DNA from: Flavobacterium laiguense
Lineage (GTDB): Bacteria; Bacteroidota; Bacteroidia; Flavobacteriales; Flavobacteriaceae
Assembly (NCBI RefSeq): GCF_003097655.1
Contig: NZ_QCZH01000022.1
Span: 1-62,833, forward strand
Reading direction: 5' to 3'
DNA length: 62,833 bases
Shown here: one piece after another, positions 1 to 7,921 of the stretch
Position numbering within the stretch: the stretch's first letter is position 1
How the letters are laid out: each line of letters starts with the position of its first letter
Notes under the pieces: model-generated
What the model was told of the DNA's origin: nothing
Database searches by the model: none
The model's input: only the letters and a program-made list of their open reading frames with translations
Program-made: the position numbers and the translations under genes

Positions 1-1814
1 CCTTCAATTTGAATTTTTTTAGTGTATTCTTCCAATTCAATTTCGTAACGGGCCTCAACTTCTATATGGTTCATGATGCCCAATTCAGAAAACAAATCAA
101 AAGATTGCTTAGAAATTCTGGCTTTCAATGCTTCGGGAGTAGTTTTAAAATTACTCAAACCTCTTTTTCCCGCTTCGATTTCCCATTCTTCACTATATCC
201 ATCGCCCTCAAAAAGAATTTTTTTAGATTGTTTGATGTATTCTCTCAATACATTGAAGATGGCATCATCCTTCTTCATGTCCTTAGATTCGATCAAAGCA
301 TCAACTTCAACTTTAAAATCTCTCAATTGTTTGGCAACAATAGCATTGAGAGTAGTCATTGCATTAGAACAGTTTGCCATAGAACCCACTGCTCTAAACT
401 CGAATTTATTTCCGGTAAAGGCAAATGGGGAGGTTCTGTTTCTGTCGGTATTATCCAAAAGAACATCTGGAATTTTTCCGACAACGTTTAATTTTAAATC
501 GGTTTTCTCTTCTGGAGATAATTTTCCGGTAGTAACACCTTCTAATTCAGCCAAAACTTTAGTCAATTGCTCTCCGATAAACACAGAGATAATTGCCGGA
601 GGGGCTTCATTTGCTCCCAATCGGTGATCATTACTGGCAGAAGCGATTGCTGCTCTCAATAAGGATTCGTTATCATTTACCGCTTTTATGGTATTGATAA
701 AGAAAGTCAAAAACTGCAAATTACTCATTGGCGTTTTGCTTGGGCTCAACAAGTTTACCCCAGTATCTGTAGCCAACGACCAGTTGTTGTGTTTTCCGGA
801 TCCATTTACACCTTTAAAAGGTTTTTCATGGAACAATACTTTAAAATCATGACGTTCGGCCACTTTTTGCATCACATCCATCAACAAGCAGTTATGATCT
901 ACTGCAAGGTTGGTTTCTTCAAAAATTGGAGCCAACTCAAATTGGTTCGGAGCCACTTCGTTATGGCGTGTTTTTACGGGAATACCCAATAACATGCACT
1001 CTTGCTCTAAATCTCTCATGTAGGTTAAAGCACGAGTTGGGATAGCACCAAAATAATGATCGTCTAATTGTTGTCCTTTGGCAGAGGTATGTCCCAATAA
1101 AGTTCTTCCTGTCATCATAAGGTCAGGACGAGATTGAGCCAAAGCTCTGTCTATTAAGAAATATTCTTGTTCCCATCCTAAAGTTGCAGTAACCTTTTTT
1201 ACGTTTTTATCAAAATACTTGCATACTTCGGTAGCTGCTTCATCCATAACGGTCAAAGCTCTCAATAAAGGGGTTTTATAATCTAAAGCTTCCCCTGTGT
1301 ACGAAATGAAAACTGTTGGAATACATAAAGTGGTTCCAAAAATAAAAGCAGGAGAGGTTGGATCCCAAGCGGTATAGCCTCTGGCTTCGAATGTATTTCT
1401 GATTCCACCATTTGGAAAACTGGAAGCATCAGGCTCTTGTTGTACCAATTGTGCTCCGCCAAATTTCTCTACCGGATCGCTTCCGTCATAAGAGGTTTCA
1501 AAAAAAGCGTCATGTTTTTCGGCAGTAGAACCAGTAAGTGGCTGAAACCAGTGGGTATAATGTGTTACTCCTTTAGACAGCGCCCATTCTTTCATTCCCA
1601 TAGCGATATAATCCGCTAATTTTCGGTCTATTTTAGTTCCATGCTGAACGGCTCCTTGTACTCCTTTAAAAGCATCTGAAGTCAAATATTGCTTCATGGC
1701 TTTGTCATTGAAGACATTTGAACCAAAAAGGACTGATTTTTTTCCAGATTCATGGAAATCGACTAACTTTCTATTGGTAGCTTCTCTTAAAGCCTGAAAT
1801 CGAATTGATGACAT
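1..1814 (-). CDS. glnN: Type III glutamine synthetase (partial)
   Basis: ATP-dependent ligation of ammonia to glutamate in the cytoplasm. I translated this strand by hand from the ATG at 1814 (protein begins MSSIRFQALREATNRK) and found an open frame of about 604 residues running off the left edge; GSIII proteins are usually about 700-730 residues, so roughly the last 125 are missing. Visible family landmarks include GWEQEYFLID, NHNCLLMDVMQ-like text, SGKHNNWSL, NDHRLGANEAPPAII and CSNAMTTLN. It is transcribed away from the type II enzyme at 2193. A -7 promoter motif lies 45 bp upstream of the start. Family identity is very secure; the true C-terminus cannot be seen. Confidence 0.95.
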   Translation of the reverse strand, partial: MSSIRFQALREATNRKLVDFHESGKKSVLFGSNVFNDKAMKQYLTSDAFKGVQGAVQHGTKIDRKLADYIAMGMKEWALSKGVTHYTHWFQPLTGSTAEKHDAFFETSYDGSDPVEKFGGAQLVQQEPDASSFPNGGIRNTFEARGYTAWDPTSPAFIFGTTLCIPTVFISYTGEALDYKTPLLRALTVMDEAATEVCKYFDKNVKKVTATLGWEQEYFLIDRALAQSRPDLMMTGRTLLGHTSAKGQQLDDHYFGAIPTRALTYMRDLEQECMLLGIPVKTRHNEVAPNQFELAPIFEETNLAVDHNCLLMDVMQKVAERHDFKVLFHEKPFKGVNGSGKHNNWSLATDTGVNLLSPSKTPMSNLQFLTFFINTIKAVNDNESLLRAAIASASNDHRLGANEAPPAIISVFIGEQLTKVLAELEGVTTGKLSPEEKTDLKLNVVGKIPDVLLDNTDRNRTSPFAFTGNKFEFRAVGSMANCSNAMTTLNAIVAKQLRDFKVEVDALIESKDMKKDDAIFNVLREYIKQSKKILFEGDGYSEEWEIEAGKRGLSNFKTTPEALKARISKQSFDLFSELGIMNHIEVEARYEIELEEYTKKIQIE

Positions 1815-1858
1815 AATTATAGTTTTTAAAGTTTTAATTTTCGATTATAAAGTAATAA

Positions 1859-1866
1859 CAAATATA
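1859..1866 (-). promoter_or_regulatory. -7 promoter motif for the type III glutamine synthetase
   Basis: The minus strand reads TATATTTG, a match to the Bacteroidota -7 consensus TAnnTTTG. A TTG lies about 15 bases further upstream (1882-1884), slightly close for a -33 box. The gene starts at 1814, leaving a leader of roughly 40 bases. Confidence 0.5.
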
Positions 1867-2037
1867 AATTATTCTTGGGAACAATTAATTCCTATGTCTG
1901 TATATATCTGATTTTTAACAGAAATAGGAATCAAAAAATAAGATAAGGAGTCAATCTGAATTTTGAAGTAATAAAAATCTTAATTATATCGTATTAGATC
2001 AAAACCAGTAATTGTGAAATTAATTTTTACACCCCAT

Positions 2038-2076
2038 TATAATTGCATTTTTACAATTATACCCCTTGTAAAATGC
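2038..2076. promoter_or_regulatory. Two overlapping, mutually exclusive inverted repeats between the glutamine synthetase genes
   Basis: Arm TATAATTG (2038-2045) pairs perfectly with CAATTATA (2054-2061). Arm GCATTTTTACAA (2045-2056) pairs with TTGTAAAATGC (2066-2076) with one bulged T. The two structures share 2045-2061, so only one can form at a time. The motifs TACACCCC (2028-2035) and TATACCCC also repeat here. The site lies 70 bp upstream of the -7 box of the plus-strand gene and about 170 bp from the minus-strand promoter. It could be an operator for a nitrogen-responsive regulator; that role is inferred. The rest of the 378-bp gap shows only the two promoters. Confidence 0.45.
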
Positions 2077-2147
2077 AGTTATGCTAAAAATTAAGTTTGT
2101 ACAAATAAAAAACACCCCCTTTATTTTACCACAAAGTTAAAATATTT

Positions 2148-2155
2148 TATATTTG
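2148..2155 (+). promoter_or_regulatory. -7 promoter motif for the type II glutamine synthetase
   Basis: TATATTTG, a full TAnnTTTG match, the same octamer as the divergent promoter. The leader to the ATG at 2193 would be about 30 bases and AT-rich. No clear -33 TTTG is seen. Confidence 0.6.
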
Positions 2156-2192
2156 CCACAGAAAATTATCAAGAAATAAAATTTATATAATT

Positions 2193-3221
2193 ATGGCTAA
2201 AATTAAATTAGAGTACATTTGGTTAGATGGATACGAACCAACTCAAAATCTTAGAAGTAAAACTAAAGTTGAAGAGCACGAAAATTTTAAAGGGACATTA
2301 GAAGAAATAGGAAATTGGTCTTTTGATGGTTCATCAACTAAACAAGCCGAAGGTGGTGCTTCTGATTGTTTACTGGTACCGGTTGCAATTTATCCTGATC
2401 CAACCCGTATCAACGGGTACTTGGTAATGACCGAAGTTATGAATGCTGATGGTACTCCACACGTTTCTAACGGAAGAGCAACTATTGATGATGATGGTGA
2501 TTTTTGGTTTGGTTTCGAACAAGAGTATTTCATTATGGATACTAAAACACAATTGCCTTTAGGATTTCCTGTAGGTGGTTACCCTGCTCCACAAGGAATG
2601 TACTACTGTTCAGTAGGTGGAAAAAACACGCACGGAAGAAAATTTGTAGAAGAACATGCTGATCTATGTATAGCCGCGGGTATTAACTTTGAAGGGATTA
2701 ACCAAGAAGTAGCTTGTGGACAATGGGAATTTCAATTATTCGCACAAGGAGCTAAAAAAGCTGGTGACGAAATCTGGATTGCCAGATATTTATTAGACCG
2801 TCTTACTGAAAAATACGGTTACTATATAGAATACCACCCAAAACCATTGGGAGATACAGACTGGAATGGATCTGGAATGCACGCAAACTTCTCTAACGAA
2901 GTATTAAGAACATGTGGTTCTCAAGAAGTTTACGAAACTATTTGCGAAGCTTTCCGTCCGGTTACTAAAGAACACATTGCTGTTTACGGTGCTTATAACG
3001 ACCAACGTTTAACAGGTAAACACGAAACTGCATCTATCCACGATTTCTCTTATGGAGTATCGGATAGAGGAGCTTCAATAAGAATCCCATTAATTACCGT
3101 TCAAAAAGGATGGAAAGGATGGTTGGAAGACAGAAGACCAGCATCTAATGGTGATCCATACAAAATTGCTGCAAGAATCATCAAAACAGTAAACACTGCT
3201 TTGATTCCTGAATTAGCATAA
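2193..3221 (+). CDS. glnII: Glutamine synthetase, eukaryotic-like type II
   Basis: Cytoplasmic glutamine synthesis from glutamate, ammonia and ATP. The 342-residue length and sequence fit GSII, not the roughly 470-residue GSI: an N-terminal beta-grasp region (residues 1-90, with NWSFDGSSTKQAEGGASD), the metal-binding FGFEQEYFIMD stretch near residue 107, the glutamate/ammonia loop region NQEVACGQWEFQ, and the nucleotide-binding segment DWNGSGMHANFS. It lacks the adenylylation loop of GSI. It diverges from the GSIII gene, so this genome keeps at least two glutamine synthetase classes side by side. A rho-independent terminator follows. The symbol follows the usual name for bacterial GSII. Confidence 0.95.
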   Translation: MAKIKLEYIWLDGYEPTQNLRSKTKVEEHENFKGTLEEIGNWSFDGSSTKQAEGGASDCLLVPVAIYPDPTRINGYLVMTEVMNADGTPHVSNGRATIDDDGDFWFGFEQEYFIMDTKTQLPLGFPVGGYPAPQGMYYCSVGGKNTHGRKFVEEHADLCIAAGINFEGINQEVACGQWEFQLFAQGAKKAGDEIWIARYLLDRLTEKYGYYIEYHPKPLGDTDWNGSGMHANFSNEVLRTCGSQEVYETICEAFRPVTKEHIAVYGAYNDQRLTGKHETASIHDFSYGVSDRGASIRIPLITVQKGWKGWLEDRRPASNGDPYKIAARIIKTVNTALIPELA

Positions 3222-3241
3222 CAAAGCCAATTTTTATTTTT

Positions 3242-3276
3242 AAAAGTGTCTTCTTAATTGAGGGCACTTTTTTTTT
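3242..3276 (+). terminator. Terminator after the type II glutamine synthetase
   Basis: Stem AAAAGTG (3242-3248) with CACTTTT (3265-3271), then a run of nine T, 20 bases after the stop codon. Confidence 0.75.
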
Positions 3277-3329
3277 AAATAAACTCCATCAACTTCGCCT
3301 TACATAGTATAAATTCAAAAATCAAAAAG

Positions 3330-3337
3330 TACATTTG
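3330..3337 (+). promoter_or_regulatory. -7 promoter motif for the TerC gene
   Basis: TACATTTG, a full consensus match, 25 bases before the ATG at 3363 and after the upstream terminator, so this gene has its own promoter. Confidence 0.6.
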
Positions 3338-3362
3338 TATCAACTTTTAAAAAAGAAAACTT

Positions 3363-4331
3363 ATGATCGTTTGGATATCATTTATCGTATTGATAATGCT
3401 AATTTTGGCTTTAGATTTAGGTGTTTTTAATAAAACGCCCCATGTTATTGGCACCAAAGAAGCCAGCAAATGGACTGCGATCTGGGTGACTTTATCCATG
3501 TTGTTCTCTGGGGTGGTTTACTGGCTGTACACCACCGATTATGTATTAAATCCAGATCATTTAAAGCCTTCTGTCGCTGCAATGAAATTTGTTACAGGGT
3601 ATTTAATTGAGTTGTCATTAAGTATCGACAATATTTTTGTAATCGCTTTGATTTTTGCTTCCTTCAAAATACCGAAAAAATTCCAACACCGTGTTTTATT
3701 TTGGGGAATATTAGGGGCGATAGTTTTCCGTGGTTTGATGATCTACTTTGGTGTTTTATTGATTAATAAGTTCACATGGATGGCTTATATCTTTGGCGCA
3801 TTTTTATTGTTTACAGCCATTAAAATGTTGTTCGCCTCCGAAGATGAGGAGGAATTTAATCCTAAAAAATCGTTGATTTATAAAATTATAGGAAAGATAA
3901 TCCCGATCTCAACTCACACCGAAAAAGAACATTTTTTTATTAAAACCGAAAAAGGAAATGCAGCCACTCCTTTATTCGTAGCTTTAATCGTCATTGAAGT
4001 AATGGATGTCGTTTTTGCTATAGATAGCGTTCCCGCCATTTTAGCCATTACCTCAGATCCATTCTTGGTTTTTAGTTCTAATATTTTTGCGATTTTAGGA
4101 TTGAGGTCGATGTATTTCTTTTTGGCTAATATGCTGGAGAAATTCAGTCATCTGGAATACAGCTTAATTGCTATTTTAAGTTTTGTAGGTTTAAAAATGC
4201 TACTACATGATTATATAGAAATCCCGGAATGGGTTTCATTAACTTTTATTGCTTCGACACTTATTATTGGTGTGATCGTTTCGTTGCAAATCAGTAAAAA
4301 GGAAAGCGCATCAGAAGAGGATAAAGACTAA
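3363..4331 (+). CDS. TerC/Alx family integral membrane protein
   Basis: Inner-membrane protein of 322 residues with about eight or nine hydrophobic segments. Family signatures are ELSLSIDNIFV (about residues 83-93) and DVVFAIDSVPAIL (about 215-227), each with the acidic residue buried in a membrane helix, plus a charged cytoplasmic loop near residues 158-190. Members such as Alx have been linked to manganese export and TerC to tellurite resistance; the substrate here is not provable from sequence. Own promoter and a strong convergent terminator make it a single-gene unit. No other ter genes adjoin, although a TerB-like gene lies at 54257. Confidence 0.9.
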   Translation: MIVWISFIVLIMLILALDLGVFNKTPHVIGTKEASKWTAIWVTLSMLFSGVVYWLYTTDYVLNPDHLKPSVAAMKFVTGYLIELSLSIDNIFVIALIFASFKIPKKFQHRVLFWGILGAIVFRGLMIYFGVLLINKFTWMAYIFGAFLLFTAIKMLFASEDEEEFNPKKSLIYKIIGKIIPISTHTEKEHFFIKTEKGNAATPLFVALIVIEVMDVVFAIDSVPAILAITSDPFLVFSSNIFAILGLRSMYFFLANMLEKFSHLEYSLIAILSFVGLKMLLHDYIEIPEWVSLTFIASTLIIGVIVSLQISKKESASEEDKD

Positions 4332-4357
4332 GAATTTTCTAAAAAACAAATAAGCAC

Positions 4358-4389
4358 AAAAAAAGGAAATCGAGAGATTTCCTTTTTTT
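4358..4389. terminator. Bidirectional terminator between terC and the collagen-like gene
   Basis: Perfect 14-bp stem AAAAAAAGGAAATC / GATTTCCTTTTTTT around a GAGA loop. The A-run and T-run on opposite sides let it serve both converging genes. Confidence 0.85.
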
Positions 4390-4415
4390 ATATCCTTAAG
4401 CTTATGAATTTATTT

Positions 4416-4934
4416 TTATAAATCAATTTTTTGAATTTGATTTTCATTTATTTTCAAAGCCGACATCACTGCGTTATAATTGTTTTTATCAATTCCATTG
4501 ATAAGATTCGCTGGTATAACCACAATCCTAAAAACTTGATTTAATCTAAATTGATTTGCAACTGTTCCTAAATTATTGCCTACCATAAATATGTTTACAT
4601 CATATCGGGTAAAATCAAAATCATAACTAAAATCAAGTGTCCCGTCATTAAAATAATGCGTTTCAGGCAGCAAACTCCATACATCAGCCCCATTTACCAC
4701 AGCAGATAATCGATATACCAAAACCATGTCTGATGCAAAAATTGGGGTTGTGAAATTTTTGAAAATCCCAAAATTATTTGAAGTAGTAAATGAAACATTT
4801 CTAATTTCTATTGCATCAGCGATTAATCCATCCTGTCCATCATATCCTGGAGGTCCTGGAGGTCCTTCGGGACCAGTGCATCCTTGAAAACCAAACATTC
4901 CTACTACGGCTAAAAGTATAATTATTCTTTTCAT
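4416..4934 (-). CDS. Lipoprotein with a short collagen-like stretch
   Basis: 172-residue predicted lipoprotein. The signal peptide ends in the lipobox FQGC (Cys19), and directly after it come five Gly-X-Y triplets (residues 21-36, GPEGPPGPPGYDGQDG). The remaining 135 residues form a beta-rich domain I cannot place in a named family. Short collagen-like linkers right behind the lipid anchor may act as rigid spacers or trimerisation points; this is inference. It stands alone on the minus strand and shares a bidirectional terminator with terC. A near-consensus TACCTTTA lies just upstream of the start. Confidence 0.75.
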   Translation of the reverse strand: MKRIIILLAVVGMFGFQGCTGPEGPPGPPGYDGQDGLIADAIEIRNVSFTTSNNFGIFKNFTTPIFASDMVLVYRLSAVVNGADVWSLLPETHYFNDGTLDFSYDFDFTRYDVNIFMVGNNLGTVANQFRLNQVFRIVVIPANLINGIDKNNYNAVMSALKINENQIQKIDL

Positions 4935-5084
4935 CTTTTTATGTTTTAAAGTTCATAAAGGTATATCAAAAACCAAACCAAAACTTGCTATTTTTTTAAT
5001 TTTTTTATGCTAAACTTTTTCTGACGACTTTCAATAATTGACACTATTAGAAATTTAGGTGTCCTAATTCTGAAAAGGTTTAGT

Positions 5085-5114
5085 TGTAATCCCTCTGGTT
5101 TTATTGTAGATTTG
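5085..5114 (+). promoter_or_regulatory. Promoter of the OmpA-domain gene (-33 and -7 boxes)
   Basis: TTG at 5085-5087, then 19 bases, then TAGATTTG at 5107-5114: both boxes and spacing fit the Flavobacterium promoter pattern. The leader is about 15 bases. Confidence 0.6.
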
Positions 5115-5133
5115 ATAAAATAAAGCATCAAAT

Positions 5134-6018
5134 ATGAAATTTTTAGCGGCACTACTTTTTTGTTTTACGGTATCTTCTGTTTTTTCGCAAGAACAGGTCT
5201 CCTTTTATTTTGACAGTAATACCTTTAGTTTAAAAAAAGAAGAATTATTAAAATTAAACCAATGGCTGGTTAAGCATAAAGAGGATAAAATTCTGGGAGT
5301 TTATGGTTTTTGCGATGAAGAAGGTTCAGTAGGTTATAATGATACTTTGGCTAGAAAACGAATTGATTATGTGTTTAATGCCATAAAAGGTAAAGTTAAA
5401 ATTAGGGAAGATTTTAAGACCAGAAGTTTTGGAGAACTGCATGCTTTGTCTAAAATAAAAGCAGAAAACAGAAAGGTGACATTGTATTATATTCAGCCAA
5501 AAGATTTTGGTCATGAAACGGAAATTATAAAGGAGAAGAAAGAAATTGAGGTTGTAAAGAAAAGAGAAATTGTAAAATTTCCGGATAAATTAGCTTTCGA
5601 AAATCCTGATGGCTCCATTACTGAGTTTAAAATGGATACAATTTTTATGAGAAAAGTAAGCTTAGCCAATGTAGGGGAGAAGATCAAACTCGAAAACATG
5701 AATTTTTATATCAATACGTTTGCCATAATGCCTCAATCTCGAGCAAAAATGTATGAACTGTTGACCGTCCTAAAAAGCTGTCCAGATATGAAAATACAAA
5801 TACAAGGGCATATTTGTTGTGTAACTAAAGATATTAGAGATTTGGCCACACAAAGGGCTAAAGCTATTTATAAGTTTTTAGAATATAATGAAATTGACAA
5901 AAGTAGAATGACTTTTGTAGGGTATGGTAGTGATAGACCCTTGTATCCAATACCCGAAAAATCAGAAGCAGAACGAGAAGCAAACCGTCGAGTTGAGATT
6001 GAAATTATTTCGAATTAG
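5134..6018 (+). CDS. Secreted protein with two tandem OmpA-like domains
   Basis: 294 residues with a signal peptide ending VFSQ. Two OmpA C-terminal-like (peptidoglycan-binding) domains follow: one at about residues 22-125 (FYFDSNTFSLKKEEL start, YGFCDEEGSVGYND loop) and one at about 190-294 (GHICCVTKDIRDLATQRAKA, then GYGSDRPLYP and NRRVEIEI). A charged linker rich in E and K joins them. There is no beta-barrel and no lipobox, so it is probably periplasmic and bound to peptidoglycan. Tandem OmpA domains without a membrane anchor are less common than the single-domain form. Its function beyond peptidoglycan contact is unknown. Confidence 0.8.
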   Translation: MKFLAALLFCFTVSSVFSQEQVSFYFDSNTFSLKKEELLKLNQWLVKHKEDKILGVYGFCDEEGSVGYNDTLARKRIDYVFNAIKGKVKIREDFKTRSFGELHALSKIKAENRKVTLYYIQPKDFGHETEIIKEKKEIEVVKKREIVKFPDKLAFENPDGSITEFKMDTIFMRKVSLANVGEKIKLENMNFYINTFAIMPQSRAKMYELLTVLKSCPDMKIQIQGHICCVTKDIRDLATQRAKAIYKFLEYNEIDKSRMTFVGYGSDRPLYPIPEKSEAEREANRRVEIEIISN

Positions 6019-6033
6019 CGAGGGCAGAGTTTA

Positions 6034-6160
6034 GAAAATAGAGAATAGAGAATAGAGAATGGAGAATAGAGAATAGTTTAGATTTTGAATTTAGATTTTA
6101 GAATTTAAAATTGCTATTGAAATTGCCATTGCCATTGAAATTTTCGCCATTGAAATTGAT
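6034..6160 (+). repeat. Period-7 tandem array and a second degenerate array upstream of purM
   Basis: Six consecutive 7-base units of the form GAGAATA run from 6034 to 6075 with two substitutions. At 6081-6107 a TTTAGATT-type array follows (GAATTTA, GATTTTA, GAATTTA). At 6110-6160 a third block repeats GCCATTGAAATT-like units. The whole 207-bp gap between the OmpA-domain gene and purM is made of such repeats plus the purM promoter. Nothing codes. Confidence 0.85.
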
Positions 6161-6171
6161 CTCCTATATAA

Positions 6172-6202
6172 TTGTATAATTGTCACATTAAAATTATCTT
6201 TG
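6172..6202 (+). promoter_or_regulatory. Promoter of purM
   Basis: TTG at 6172-6174, 20-base spacer, TATCTTTG at 6195-6202. The leader to the ATG at 6226 is about 18 bases. Confidence 0.65.
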
Positions 6203-6225
6203 CCTAACATACACACAACAAAAAA

Positions 6226-7404
6226 ATGAGTTCAGATACTTCAAAAAGATATGCGCAACGCGGTGTATCGGCATCCAAAGAAGATGTGCATAACGCCATT
6301 AAAAATATAGACAAAGGATTGTTTCCACAGGCATTTTGTAAAATTGTCCCAGATTATTTAACACAAGACGAAGACTATTGCCTCATTATGCACGCAGATG
6401 GAGCAGGTACAAAATCATCGTTGGCCTATATGTATTGGAAAGAAACTGGAGATATTTCGGTTTGGAAAGGCATTGCTCAAGATGCATTAATCATGAATAT
6501 TGATGACTTATTGTGTGTAGGAGCTACAGATAATATCTTGCTTTCTTCCACAATTGGTAGAAATAAAAATTTGATACCGGGCGAAGTTTTGTCTGCTATT
6601 ATCAACGGAACCGAAGAACTCATAAAAGAGTTAGATTCTTTTGGAGTAACGATACATTCTACAGGTGGCGAAACTGCCGATGTAGGCGATGTGGTAAGAA
6701 CCATAATCGTAGATTCTACCGTAACAGCCAGAATGAAACGTTCTAAAGTTATCGATAATGCCAATATAAAAGCAGGTGATGTCATAGTAGGAATGGCCTC
6801 TTTTGGTCAGGCCACTTACGAGAAAAGTTACAACGGCGGAATGGGAAGCAACGGTCTTACCTCTGCTCGTCACGATGTTTTCGAAAAGTATTTGGCAACC
6901 AAATATCCAGAAAGTTTTGATGCCGCAGTGCCGCAAGAATTAATCTATTCTGGACAGGTAAAACTAACAGACCCTGTGGCTAATTCGCCTATAGATGCTG
7001 GACAATTGGTGCTTTCTCCAACAAGAACCTATGCACCAATTATCAAGAAAATTTTAGATAAATATACCTCTAGTGATATTCACGGAATGGTACATTGTAG
7101 TGGTGGTGCACAAACCAAAATTTTGCATTTTGTACAAAATCTTCATATTATAAAAGATAATTTATTCCCGGTTCCACCATTATTTCAATTGATACAAGAG
7201 CAGTCAAAAACAGATTGGAAAGAAATGTATCAAGTCTTCAATTGCGGACATCGTATGGAAGTGTATGTGTCCGAAGAGGTAGCTCAGGATATTATCGCCA
7301 TCTCAAAATCATTCAATGTCGATGCGCAAATCATCGGTAGAGTTGAGGCTTCCGATGCTAAGAAACTTACAATTACTAGCGAATACGGTACTTTCGAGTA
7401 TTAA
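6226..7404 (+). CDS. purM: Phosphoribosylformylglycinamidine cyclo-ligase (AIR synthetase)
   Basis: Fifth step of purine synthesis: ATP-dependent ring closure of FGAM to AIR. The 392-residue protein has the PurM fold signatures, including an N-terminal ATP-binding glycine segment (HADGAGTKSSLAYMYWK), AQDALIMNIDDLLCVGA with the conserved Asp-Asp, the HSTGGETADVGDVV segment, and the C-terminal HCSGGAQTKI and FNCGHRMEVYV. It is longer than the roughly 345-residue E. coli enzyme, as in other Bacteroidota. A small unknown gene follows after 27 bp and is probably co-transcribed. Confidence 0.9.
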   Translation: MSSDTSKRYAQRGVSASKEDVHNAIKNIDKGLFPQAFCKIVPDYLTQDEDYCLIMHADGAGTKSSLAYMYWKETGDISVWKGIAQDALIMNIDDLLCVGATDNILLSSTIGRNKNLIPGEVLSAIINGTEELIKELDSFGVTIHSTGGETADVGDVVRTIIVDSTVTARMKRSKVIDNANIKAGDVIVGMASFGQATYEKSYNGGMGSNGLTSARHDVFEKYLATKYPESFDAAVPQELIYSGQVKLTDPVANSPIDAGQLVLSPTRTYAPIIKKILDKYTSSDIHGMVHCSGGAQTKILHFVQNLHIIKDNLFPVPPLFQLIQEQSKTDWKEMYQVFNCGHRMEVYVSEEVAQDIIAISKSFNVDAQIIGRVEASDAKKLTITSEYGTFEY

Positions 7405-7431
7405 TTTCAAATAAACTAATACCAGCAAAAA

Positions 7432-7788
7432 ATGTACGAACTACTATTTTGGAAATACCTAGACGGAATTTATTTAAACCACCAAGAGGTTTACGAAGCC
7501 ATAGACGAACAACAAGAAGTCGAAGGTCTCGAAATACTTCCTGTTGACGTAATTCTAAATAGATTTCATGCCGTTTTTTCAAAATGGGAAAAAGTAGATG
7601 AAAATAGTTGGAAAAACACCAATGGTAAAGGAGCTTTTCAAATAAGAACCACTCCTCAAAGCATAAAGATTGATTGTTACGGCACCGAAGGAAAAACCAT
7701 GAATTTATTGGTAGACACCATGGCCGAATTCAAATGTCCGCTATATGATCCACAGGTTCCGGAGCGTTATGATGAAATGAGTGAGTAG
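7432..7788 (+). CDS. Conserved-looking small protein downstream of purM
   Basis: 118 residues, acidic, no signal peptide and no membrane segment, so cytoplasmic. I do not recognise a family. The start ATG at 7432 follows the purM stop by 27 bp with no terminator or clear -7 motif between, which suggests an operon. A single compact alpha/beta domain is plausible. The codon use matches its neighbours. Confidence 0.7.
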   Translation: MYELLFWKYLDGIYLNHQEVYEAIDEQQEVEGLEILPVDVILNRFHAVFSKWEKVDENSWKNTNGKGAFQIRTTPQSIKIDCYGTEGKTMNLLVDTMAEFKCPLYDPQVPERYDEMSE

Positions 7789-7820
7789 CATAAATTAAAT
7801 TGTTAATTCTATTTTTTATC

Positions 7821-7874
7821 ATTAAGACATTAAGTTTATTAAGATCTGAATCTCAATAAACTTAATGTCTTAAT
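7821..7874. repeat. Perfect 20-bp palindrome of the ATTAAG family
   Basis: Arms 7821-7840 (starts ATTAAGACATTAAG) and 7855-7874 are exact reverse complements around a 14-base loop. Each arm is itself built of ATTAAG units spaced 8-9 bases. No T-run follows directly, so it is not a classic terminator, though it could end the purM transcript. A related palindrome lies at 35834-35901. Confidence 0.85.
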
Positions 7875-7921
7875 GGTTTTTATTTATAAAACTTTGTTTC
7901 TTTGTAATAAAAAGTCAGAAC

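Noticed and set aside
73..627. 184-codon plus-strand frame at the left edge
   Set aside because: It lies wholly inside glnN on the opposite strand, whose protein is unmistakable.
3363..4331. Tellurite resistance cluster
   Set aside because: TerC-like and TerB-like genes are 50 kb apart with no other ter genes; TerC-family proteins have wider roles.
6034..6076. CRISPR array
   Set aside because: Seven-base units with no spacers; no cas genes in the window.
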